From Phoronis australis (taxonomy: Eukaryota > Phoronida > Phoronidae), in assembly GCA_002633005.1 (NCBI GenBank), contig NMRA01000114.1, positions 58,724-122,723 on the forward strand: a DNA stretch of 64,000 nucleotides. Reading direction: 5' to 3'. A model generated the notes under the pieces. That model saw nothing but the letters and a program-made list of their open reading frames with translations, was not told the origin of the DNA and did not search any database. Within the stretch, counting starts at the first letter, position 1, and each line of letters begins with the position of its first letter. This document shows positions 1 through 9,397 of this stretch, in pieces. A program made the position numbers and the translations under genes.

Positions 1-52
1 CATGCATGTAAACTAGTTCAGTAGTTGAGAATAGTCCAAATGACAAACTTAC

Positions 53-165
53 GAGTGCCTGAAAGTGGCAGCTGCTGCACTGGAGGACGCTCTCTCACTG
101 GACTGTTGCTGAGGAGGTCGTTCTTGCACAATCGCCGACATTTCAGCAGCGATTTGATCCGCCAT
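53..165 (-). CDS. First coding exon of an unidentified gene leaving the left edge
   Basis: On the minus strand an ATG at 165 in good context (ATCATGGCGG) opens a frame starting MADQIAAEMSAIVQER, followed by a Gln/Ser/Ala-rich stretch. It stays open for 37 codons plus 2 nt and then meets a strong 5' splice site, GTAAGT, at 52-47. The exon is short, begins with a common initiator sequence (MAD) and ends in a consensus donor, so it looks like a genuine first coding exon whose remaining exons lie outside the window. I do not recognise the protein; the visible part is low-complexity and carries no domain. The promoter should lie just right of 165. A longer minus-strand open frame overlaps it in another phase and is probably a shadow. 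Confidence 0.55.
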
Positions 166-270
166 GATTCACCGCTCCCAGACACGTAACCGGTCAGTGA
201 AGAAGTATTTACACGAACTCGCGCGACAGTGAGTTGTAAAACCGAACGGCATTGGCTAAGAGTAAACACT

Positions 271-399
271 AAATTACGAGCGTAATTTTACGCCGCAAAG
301 AATTGAATTACGCTCGTAATTTTACGGCGTAATTAACGGCTTAAATAACGGCGTAAATAACGGCGTATTGTACATAATTACGTTCGTATTTTTCCGGCG
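271..399. repeat. Palindromic TTACG/CGTAA-rich low-complexity tract
   Basis: The tract is built from short self-complementary words (AATTACGAGCGTAATT, AATTACGCTCGTAATT) and several copies of AACGGCGTAAATAACGGCGTA-type units. It lies just upstream of the minus-strand first exon at 53-165, so it may overlap that gene's promoter. No coding signal. Confidence 0.6.
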
Positions 400-632
400 A
401 CACTTTCCCCCCAACGGCCCATGATAGAAAGGTTTTAAAAACGTTGATACTGCTGTTCTCTCAAAGATGCATCGAACACTTTTAGACGTCCCATGGACGC
501 ATACACTTGTATAACAACTTAACTGAACCGTCGCTTTACGTTCTGGTCTCGGCATTGCGAAGTGGGAGGGAATTTGGGCGACACGGAACTGCAACTCAGT
601 ACATCCACATGTAGACAGAGCATCTCGGATGT

Positions 633-1974
633 GACGTTTGTTTACATAATCATTATTTCCAGGCCTGCTTAGTGTTGTGGCGGCGGAAACGACCTGTAAG
701 CGCTGCACTTGGCCGTGTCGGAACATAATATCTACGTGTCATAGACGGGAACCTCCTTGTCCGGGTGCAAAGTGTGTGTAAGTACAATACATGAAGAACC
801 TGCGGGTCTTTTACGATTTTTGCATGCATTACAAAATCCGATACCGTGTACTGACGAAGTCTATTTTATCGACATTATTTAATTGTATACTAACACTTGT
901 TAGAGGTGTCAGACAAACCAAACAACGCTTCTTTAATTAAGAGGGGACAATTTTCCTTAACAATATGGTTTAGCCAATATGTTAACCTTCGATAATTTTC
1001 GAGAGTTGGCTGTTCCTCTGTTCTTGAGCATAATTTCCTTTCCAGGTAAAGGGATGGTTACGTGTCTCAAATGTAAACAAGAAATATCGATCACAATCTT
1101 CGAACGAACTAGATTGTTATCTTGGAAATAAATGTGCACAGCAATCCCGATCTAAAGTTTTGCTGCTTCGAAATGTGTTGGCCGTCGTACCTTGTTCACT
1201 CATCGATTTGGGATTTGCCAGCGCACACCATGAATTCCAACTAGTGAAATAAAATGAAAAGTCACACAGAAGCTATTCATTTAGACTAAGATGGNGACGT
1301 TTGTTTACATACATGTACACTGTATTCATTATTTCCAGGCCTGCTCAGTGTTGTGGCGGCAGAAACGACCTGTAAGCGCTGCACTTGGCCGTGTAGGAAC
1401 ATAATGTCTACGTGTCATGAAAGGGAACCTCCTTGTCCTGGTGCAAAGTGTGTGTAAGTACAATAGATGAAGAACCTGCGGGTCTTTTACGAATTTTTCA
1501 TGCATGACAAAATCCGATACCGTGTACTGACGAAGTCTATTTTATCGACATTATTTTATTATATACTAAAACTTTTTAAAGGATTCAGACAAACCAAACA
1601 ACGCTTCTTTAGTTAAGAGGGGACAATTTTCCTTAACAATATGGTTTAGCCAATATGGTAATCTTCGATAATTTTCGAGAGTTGGCTGTTCCTCTGTTCT
1701 TGAGCATAATTTCATTTCCAGGTAAAGGGATGATTACGTGTCTCAAATGTAAACAATAAATATCGATCACAATCTTCGAACGAACTAGATTGTAATTTTG
1801 GAAATAAATGTGCACAGCAATCCCGATCTATAGTTTTGCTGCTTCGAAATCTGTTGGCCGTCTTACCTTGTTCACTCATCGATTTGGGACTTGTCAGTCA
1901 GCGCACACCATGAATTCCAACTAGTGAAATAAAATGAAAAGTCACACAGAAGCTATTCATTTAGACTAAGATGG
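633..1974. repeat. ~670-bp direct tandem duplication (copies 633-1294 and 1296-1974)
   Basis: The segment starting GACGTTTGTTTACATA at 633 and ending TTTAGACTAAGATGG at 1294 is repeated from 1296 to 1974, with only scattered substitutions and small indels; by eye identity is around 95%. The single N of this region, position 1295, sits exactly at the junction. Each copy holds a 60-codon minus-strand frame (957-1139 and 1633-1815). Almost all differences between those frames change the amino acid, so they do not look selected as protein. The copies may be a true tandem duplication or two haplotypes joined in assembly. Confidence 0.9.
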
Positions 1975-2093
1975 AATTCTGTCCTTTGTAACATTTGCAA
2001 CACGTGTTTAAATAGTAACATTACAGGGGATGTTAGATTGAAAATAAACTCAACGGAAATACAGACCGGTCTTACATGTATATTTGGAGACCA

Positions 2094-2496
2094 GGGCCCG
2101 GTCTCCAATCTTTTTACTCGAAATGGAACTGGAAATTAGGTTTGTCATTTTCTACTCTACTTTTGGGCGAACTCAAGATAAGTGTCTATTATTCTATGCG
2201 CGAGTACACAATAACTTACGTAGATAATTTATTTCCCTTAGTTCACTGTTTGTAAACCCAATATTAAAGCAATAAGTTCGAGTTTGAACTCGAAATTTCG
2301 AGTTTTTACTCGATTTTGTAGCACGAATATAAGGGTCTTCAAGGGCAAACTTGAACTAGAAACTCCTATGCATAAACTATAATGTATTCGAGCACAGTCT
2401 GATAACCAATTATCTTAAGTTCGCACAAAATGAGCAGAGAAATTGCCAAAAATAGTTTCGAGTTCGTTTCGAGTACAAAGATTAGAGACCGGGCCC
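2094..2496. mobile_element. 403-bp foldback/MITE-like element with 29-bp terminal inverted repeats
   Basis: The left end 2094-2122 starts GGGCCCGGTCTCCAATC. The right end 2468-2496 is its inverted complement, ending GAGACCGGGCCC; 27 of 29 positions match. The interior is AT-rich and contains further self-complementary ACTCGAA/TTCGAGT words. There is no coding capacity, so this is a non-autonomous, foldback-type element. A related decayed stretch ending in CCCTGGGCCC lies in a SPEF2 intron at about 34430-34730. I could not identify a target-site duplication with confidence. Confidence 0.75.
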
Positions 2497-2594
2497 AGAT
2501 GTGGCCTTATTAAGATTAAACATGAAGTGAAACTCTGTGGCATGTCGTTACAGAGTTCAATGTTTCTCAAAATATATTATTTGATATACTGTAC

Positions 2595-3560
2595 AGTGCG
2601 TATTGAGATAGATTGAAGTCTCCACATCATGCATCACTCTGTTACGGGGGGTGTAAATTGTGACTTGAATCGTCAGAAAATGGTATTGTCCTTGCAGCCT
2701 ATTCTAGCTTTTTGCATTCTGAAAGCAATAGCCTTTCTCAGTTTCTTGAGCTCAGATGCCGTCAGCAAGTCAGTCTTAGCCTGGCGTCAATTGATTATTT
2801 GAGATCCTCTAATACATGTAATTATTAACACCTTGTGATTGTTGTGACATCAAGTAATCAGTCTTCAATTTGAAGTCCCATGACTAGCAGTATGGCTGAT
2901 GTTCGCACAAGAACAGCTAACTTTCACCTCCTTGGAAAAATATGAGATTACGAAATCCCATATGTAATGTGTTAGGCAAAATGAAAATTGAGAACTTACA
3001 TGTTATTTTGCCAACTCCGAGTCGGTACTCTCGGTTTGGCGGTTGATGCTGACGGTTACACAAACACTGAGTCAGAAAACAGATTATGCGGCTCGATTCG
3101 TAATCTCAATGAGGACCGTTCTGCTTCTTCCCGTTCCCTATAATATCCCGTCACGATGTTTCTTTGAATCTCGTTCCCTCTTCTTGATTTTCTTTTTCCC
3201 GATATTCCCCCGTCTTGATGCCCGTTCCCCACTCATTCATTTCAATGTTGCTTTTAAAGGAAATTTCATTAATGTCCCTAATATGGATGAGCGTATAATA
3301 TACAGGTTGTTTTGCTATAGGTTTAAGTCTTCACGTCTTGCATCACGTTACAAAATGTGAATTGAATAGTCAGAAATTATTTTTTTCATCCCATGTTGAA
3401 CGCACAAAACTTTTTAATCTCGTTGCGACTTACCGCAAAATCAACTTGTATATCACTTGAGCCAATATGTCATCAGCAAGATTATTTGAGATGCATCTGA
3501 TTCATGACAGTAATTATATTCAACAACTTGTGAATGCACTGAAATCCGAAACAATGATTG
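2595..3560. repeat. Old, diverged direct duplication (about 2595-2900 and 3290-3560)
   Basis: Several words occur in the same order in both halves: GCGTAT, then CACATCATGCATCAC versus CACGTCTTGCATCAC, then TGACTTGAATCGTCAGAAA versus TGAATTGAATAGTCAGAAA, then ATTATTTGAGAT and finally CTTGTGA. Identity is clearly lower than in the 633-1974 pair, so the event is older. No coding potential is shared. Confidence 0.6.
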
Positions 3561-5709
3561 ACAAATCCCAATGAGATTACCCTGAATCATATTAATCAAA
3601 TGTGACTGTTGAAGAGCTCCTCTGACCACTACATGTAGGTGCCCCTCAAGTTTGAATAAATATACAAGACAACACTGCGGAGTTGAATCATTACGAGGGC
3701 TTGTANAGGCTTACTGTCCTGGCGTGCGTTCAGTAGACGCTAGGACCTACGCTAGGACCTAGCTAAAATCTAGTCAAGGTCACGTGTTCTTATTTAAGAT
3801 ACACGGCAATATCTCACGCGAAGTCGTGCTTTTTAGCGAGGTCCTAGCGTTACTGAACGGGAGGCTGTATTGATACAGTATGAATAACACACTGGTAAAA
3901 TCTACCAGATGACGGCGTCTTTGTTGTACATGTGCTTCTGAGCACGAGGCTATTAAACATTAGGCCTACTGCAGAAACAAAATAGTTGCTGCTACGCCAC
4001 TTGCACGGACAAAGCTAAAAATCGTCCATAGTCCGCCATTTTCTCACTTCGTTGTAAAGCTAACCAATGACTGTCGAGGTTGCATCAACCAGTGATAAAG
4101 CGCGTGCTACTGCCTGCTACCTGCCTGTTGGCTACCACCTAGCGGCACGCGGGGAACCGGCGAGCCGTCACGGCATCCTCATCTCTGTTATTAGTCCTAC
4201 TAATTCCGTCTCATCTCAAGAACATAGAACTGAGAGACATCGTTGTGTATACAAATTTCCCTTCCCCCTTGTTATGTATGTTGCCCGATAGATGTCACCG
4301 TAGGTAGTAGTTCCTGACAATACAGTCTAAGAAAGAAACCTCGTTGTTTATGTCTCCGTAAAATGTGGTAACAAACGTGACATTTTGGCGACGAGAACGG
4401 TTCTTAGTAGGGAACTCACGTAAGGTCGGAACTCAGGCATGAGAGGGTGATGCTTGGAAATTCGAACTGTCATTACTTTTGCTGAAATTCCGTTTCGATT
4501 ATCGGAAGTCTGTGAATTTGCAGTGCGTAGTGATACATATTCGTTTTTTTTAACGTAAGTGCTGAACTGTACCATAGACTCTATTCACGCGGCAGACATT
4601 AAAATCCAAAGCGAGGCTCACTGCGATAAACAAAGCGAAAGTAGACATTGCGTGAGTTAAATAGCCGGTCTTTCGAGTCCAACCTGGATATTGAATTTTA
4701 ATAATGTGTCAACAATTAAACCACACAGACGTAGAAAATTACACTAGAGAACAAGTTAAGGCGTCAAAGAGTTGTCTGACGAGAGGGTTTAATTTTTCTC
4801 GTTAAACTAGGTTCGAAACATGAAAAGTAAATATGACCAAATTGCGGCGATCGTAGTGTTACGGATTTGGTATTATGCTGAATGCAGGGTTACTTTTTTC
4901 TTGTAAATTGTTGATCAAAATACTTTCTACGCGGACCAGGTCATCTGCTCCTATTATTGACGAGTTGAAGACATATTCGACAATGGTGGCTGTCATGTGC
5001 AATTAGTCACATCTGGTTTAATTTGTTGATCAAGAATATTAAAATCAAGCATAGCCTGATCTTATGCACTCCCTGGGACTAACAGTTGATTTGTCATTGA
5101 TCTGAAAGAATAATTGATGTTATTAAATATATTTTTTATTAAAATAATAAACCAGACTCGTAATTGAAAATAAAAATTATTTGACCATCAATTCTGCTTT
5201 CGTGGTTGTAATAATTCGTACGGTCTATTTCATGTGTTAGATTTCAAGTATCAATTTGGACCAAGTTGAATTTTAAAATTAAAACACCTAATTCGTTCGT
5301 ATAAAACGTAACCTCGTTTTAGAACTCAATTTCAGTTAGCTGGACAATGAAATCATAGTTATCATGTTTCTGCAGAAACCTCGTTCATCCGAGGGGAAAC
5401 TCGGGTGCTAGTGCCTACTGAGAGGCGATTTTTTCGCCGAGTGAGGGCGGGAACAGTCTACCTCCCGATCACCATCAATAGCACCCCCGCCCTGTTGCAA
5501 GCTCTCATAAGATAGGCTCTGTCTCATTTTAAAGTAGCCTTTTGTGCTCTTAAAATTGTCACCTGTTTGGTTACAGGTTATGTGAACTCAGAGAGATTTT
5601 TCACTAGGGGAATTTTTGTGCCTCGAGGGGAATAGGGCCGATATTGGGCACTAAATTTGAGGGATTGAGGGCTCTGTCCTTTTTGGAAAGAAAAATTATA
5701 ATGTTTCAA

Positions 5710-5870
5710 CCCGTAGCAGGGGCGGATCCAGGATTTTGAATTAGAGGAGAGACAGGCACAGGAATAAGCAGCATTTCGGCAGATGCGCGCACCCAGCCTA
5801 AAATCTGGGGAAGCAGGGGTCTTGAATTCTTGGGTTTGCGGACCTGTTGACTCAAAAAAAACGGTAAACG
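5710..5870 (+). repeat. Dispersed repeat family A, copy 1
   Basis: The core GATGCGCGCACCCAGCCTAA followed by a G-rich run, CTTGAATTC and GGACC recurs at 21895-21980 and 63880-63975 in the same orientation. It is preceded here by GGGGCGGATCCAGGATTTT. Probably a fragment of an interspersed transposable element; no frame and no clear ends. Confidence 0.55.
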
Positions 5871-7016
5871 GGGTTCATCCATTCAGCGCCTATGCGTTGT
5901 TTATTCACCCCCAAGACCCCCTGGTTGCGCACGTGTGCTAGTCAGCAATTCGCACCCGAACTCAAAAATGGGATCTGATATAATTTTAGGCCCCCCCCCC
6001 TAAATTCGTTGTCATGAAAATACAACCTGGCCGGCCACTTCTCCGGTCGTTATTATGATGCTTGACAACTGACCGAGACGCGACAAAATATGATCTAACT
6101 TTTCGAAAACATTTATTTTACACGGACATATTTTGCTTCGTCGACGTATGGCAACGACCCAACGCTTCCGAATCTAAACGTCTTTAGAGATTGTGAAGCG
6201 TGTCCGTATTTTTTCTAGCCGTTCGGGGAACAACACGGACTGAAACACAGACTCCTATGCCGATAAGCTAACAGAGCCATCGTAGCGAGCCTCGTTTTGG
6301 AACGCGCCTCCTGTCGGCGTGAATAGGGTCTATGGCGCATGGTTGCGCAATGTATGGCGACAGATACTCTATCGGAGACCAATAGAACACGCTCAGTTCT
6401 AACAGACATCAAGAAAATGGTTCTTGTTTAAAGTTGACTTAATTATTAAACACAAATGTATAATAAATAACCAAAATTTTTGGCCTATTTAACTTTTTAA
6501 TTTTCTTGAAGTTATGTCACAAAGACAAATTACTGTACGTTTAATATGATTGCGGAAAAATTAGATAACAAAAAGATCGAAAATTCGAACTTTACGTTTT
6601 TGTAGACAACATGTTATTTGTGGCTGGATTTTCTTGTTTAAAGCGAACATTTTATTCTGATTTTGTTAACATAAGAGTGGTTGTGTTGTTTTTTACATGG
6701 CCCGTTGCATGGCAATCTAATCAATCGCTGTGCTTGGCTGGGTGGTAATCAAGCGTATGTGTAGATCCCTACCAACACAGTGTTGACGCCCTCTGGTGCT
6801 GGCCTTTACTGAGGAGTCGATGGCAATGCTCTCTAGTCACGTTCGTTGTCAACATCTATTCTCCTCTCCATAAAATAGAAAAAAGTATATATTGTTTGGA
6901 GAACGACAGTGCAAAACATTCCGATGACACGTTTTATAAAAAATGTACTGAGTAAACAACGAATCTGACGGCGCGGCTGAAAACGAATCCGGCATTTGAT
7001 GACGACGTATACTCTG

Positions 7017-7024
7017 TGACGTCA
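7017..7024 (+). promoter_or_regulatory. Perfect cAMP response element (TGACGTCA)
   Basis: A full palindromic CRE lies about 95 bp upstream of a good 5' splice site (GAACAG|GTATGT, donor at 7119). It probably belongs to the promoter of the Rolling stone-like gene, whose coding exon begins after an acceptor at 8022. Position and palindrome are seen directly; function is inferred. Confidence 0.4.
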
Positions 7025-8053
7025 GGATTCGTGATTTCGTTTTCGAAATATTACTGTAGTAAGTTTGTAACGCCAAATGCACCTAAGCCAAATTGCAGTA
7101 TCTCCTACTGTTGAACAGGTATGTTTTTAAGATGGTATTGCAAACTGATAATGAAAAGTAGTTACAAAAGCAAGCGCCTGATCTTGAAAGCGGCAATGAA
7201 CTTGCGTTGTCAAATAGGTTTCAGCTTGCCTCTCATTCAGATGAGAGTGGCATTTTGGTCTCTCAAGGATTTGGTAGCTCGTGGCTGCTCGAGACTATGG
7301 TCGTCAAATAAAATGACACCACTATCACTAGATCTTAACAATATGTCCAGATATCGCACCTATCTTGACAGGAATAATTTGCTAACAAATGCTTAACGGT
7401 AATTCATGTAATTCAAAAGTTTGTAGTTGTGACGGGAGATGAGGATCACGCCGCTTTGAACGTGAGCTGGAATGATACTATTCCTGGATTTTCCAACGTG
7501 TTGAAGAGAGCTTGTTGTGATCGTGTACTGAAAATCGCGAATGAAATGTTACGTAAAAACGCTAGAGCTCAGCACACTTGCTTAAAATATAGCCCTTACC
7601 TTTAGAATAAAATTTGTAAAATTTCATTCAAGATTAGTAAAACTCAATTCCACATAATTGTTTGTAAAATTGTTAAAAAGTAAAGCGTCAGTAATCAAAT
7701 GCAAAACGAACAAAAATATGTATTTCCATTTGCACTGTTTTCTTCTTCAGTTAGAGTGACGTCATTTTAACCTAAGTGTCGTGCGACAAGATCACCTTTG
7801 TAACGTGTATAGATTCCTGGTGGGTTTTCTTTTCTTGACCAGAAAAAACGTCTCCGGTTGATATTCACCGAACTAGAATGATTTAGGTTGGAGGATTGAG
7901 AGCTAGTAGACCCAAAAGCCTATCAATTTACACACAGTATTTCCAAGTTCAGCGTCCAAGCACTCGAAATTCAAGAATTTGGCAAGCTATTCCTTCTCAT
8001 TGCATGTGTTACTTGTTTTCAGGCCAGGAAACGTACTTGAAAATATCACAAAG
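7025..8053 (+). other. Probable 5' non-coding exon and intron of the Rolling stone-like gene
   Basis: A candidate non-coding first exon ends at 7118 before GTATGTTTTT. The matching acceptor, a pyrimidine-rich tract ending TTACTTGTTTTCAG, ends at 8022. Exon 2 would then start at 8023 and carry 31 nt of leader before the ATG at 8054. No other gene is visible in the interval. Confidence 0.45.
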
Positions 8054-9397
8054 ATGCACTGCTTTGACGAGACCTGCGGACAGAAGTTTTTGTTTTACTT
8101 TGAAGGGACTAATGAGGAATTTGTTCGCTGTGCCTGGCCTAGCAACAACCACAAGTGTCTTCTGATTTTTCGTGGAGTTGTCGCGTTGTACGAAATTGTT
8201 CTTCTTCTAGCTGGACCGTATCTTTTTATTATCTTTTTCGAATTACCCTCGAGGGACGCCTGGAAATACTTCATATATTGGGACACTTGGCAGAGTATCC
8301 TAGCAACGACGTACTTCACTCTTGCTTTTGCGACACAACTGCACGATAATAAGATCAGACGACAATCTCAGGTGGACCCTGGAACACTTAGTACAATTAG
8401 CACGAATGTTCCTATCGATAATGAACGCCACTTGCGAAACAGTTGGCAATCGAAGAAATCATACGACAGCACTAATCAGTCCTCAGGAAAGGGAGAGAAA
8501 ACTACAAACTCGTCACGTTCTTTTTACCGTTCATTTCAAAGTGCCTCTTTCGGACCTCTTAAGTGGTACAATAAAATAAAATGGGCTCTTCTCAACGTAT
8601 GCATCAACATTGGGGTCAATTTGATTGGCATCTCGGCATTCCTCAGCATAGATATCGGTAAAAGACCAGGCGCCGTCTTCTATTTTCCACATTACCACCG
8701 TATCGCGATCACTTTCGTTTTATTGCTGATTGAGATGTTTCTTGTATCGTATCCGATATACGTGCAACACCTCTGGTTTGCTGAAGCGTTTGCGTTGTCG
8801 TATCTCACGTTTTCCACGGTGTACCTGCTGAACGGCGGCACCGATCACTACGGTAAAAACCGGTTGTCAGTTCTCTATGACTTTCAACAACTTGAGCCGA
8901 CGATTGCACTTTCTATCATTCTTATCTTCGCAGCGCTTCCCACAGGACAGTGTTTCGGTGTTCTTGTAGTTTACCTAAGAAGAAAGCTCATCACGAGGAT
9001 TTATGAAATAGATGACGAAGACGAGGATGAAAAAAGCCTGAATCAAGAGGACTGTGACGATGAAGGTGAAGACAACACCTCTCTGTACGACAGAGAATTT
9101 GAACGACGGATGACGATGATAATGACTAAAACTGACAAGCCGTTTATTAAAGGGGGCAGACGGTCACCGGAGAAGTCGTCTTCTCCAAGGTCTAGCAAAG
9201 CAAGCAAGCGATTGTCAAGCAAGACGCCGTCGCTGAAGAAAGTCTTTCAAAACTTCAAAGGGAAAAAATCAAATGACACGCCGGTTACGGAAACTAGACG
9301 ATCTTCGACGGATGACCCTTTTATTGTGTCAGATCAGGTAGAATACAACACACTTCAAAAGCTTCCTGTAGGTGAAAAACGCCTTGATAGTGTGTAG
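8054..9397 (+). CDS. Rolling stone-like multipass membrane protein
   Basis: A 447-residue protein encoded by one exon. The start chosen is the ATG 31 nt after a strong 3' splice site; the in-frame ATG at 7979 lies before that acceptor. Six hydrophobic segments lie at about residues 35-60, 75-96, 178-199, 216-236, 241-262 and 282-309. The signature GGTDHYGKN at about 261-269, after the fifth helix, is typical of Rolling stone (rost)/FAR-17a-like proteins, which in Drosophila take part in myoblast fusion. The first pair of helices is separated from the rest by a hydrophilic loop of about 80 residues. The C-terminal ~135 residues are cytosolic-looking: an acidic run at 319-340, then a basic Ser/Lys-rich tail that is longer than in typical family members. 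The family is recognised from topology and the GGT..YGKN motif; a role in fusion here is not shown. A possible ATTAAA signal lies at 9417. Confidence 0.8.
   Translation: MHCFDETCGQKFLFYFEGTNEEFVRCAWPSNNHKCLLIFRGVVALYEIVLLLAGPYLFIIFFELPSRDAWKYFIYWDTWQSILATTYFTLAFATQLHDNKIRRQSQVDPGTLSTISTNVPIDNERHLRNSWQSKKSYDSTNQSSGKGEKTTNSSRSFYRSFQSASFGPLKWYNKIKWALLNVCINIGVNLIGISAFLSIDIGKRPGAVFYFPHYHRIAITFVLLLIEMFLVSYPIYVQHLWFAEAFALSYLTFSTVYLLNGGTDHYGKNRLSVLYDFQQLEPTIALSIILIFAALPTGQCFGVLVVYLRRKLITRIYEIDDEDEDEKSLNQEDCDDEGEDNTSLYDREFERRMTMIMTKTDKPFIKGGRRSPEKSSSPRSSKASKRLSSKTPSLKKVFQNFKGKKSNDTPVTETRRSSTDDPFIVSDQVEYNTLQKLPVGEKRLDSV

Larger units (their letters stand above)
1975..6999. other. Repeat-rich intergenic region without a supported gene
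   Basis: About 5 kb with no frame that has splice signals or a recognisable domain. It contains the foldback element at 2094-2496, the diverged duplication at about 2595-3560, a single N at 3706, a C run near 5989-6000 and a dispersed repeat at about 5710-5870. The longest open frames (3043-3360 plus, 4067-4291 plus, 4348-4575 minus) have compositions typical of chance. The stretch at about 4221-4275 resembles 63217-63275 and ends in the same TTTCCCTTCCCCC word, so it is probably part of an old dispersed repeat. Confidence 0.6.

Noticed and set aside
957-1815. Two similar 60-codon minus-strand frames (957-1139 and 1633-1815) as a duplicated small gene
   Set aside because: They lie in the recent tandem duplication, and nearly all of their differences change amino acids, so no protein-level constraint is visible.
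3043-3360. 105-codon plus-strand frame
   Set aside because: Phe/Leu/Ser-rich chance translation overlapping the old direct duplication; no homology or splice context.
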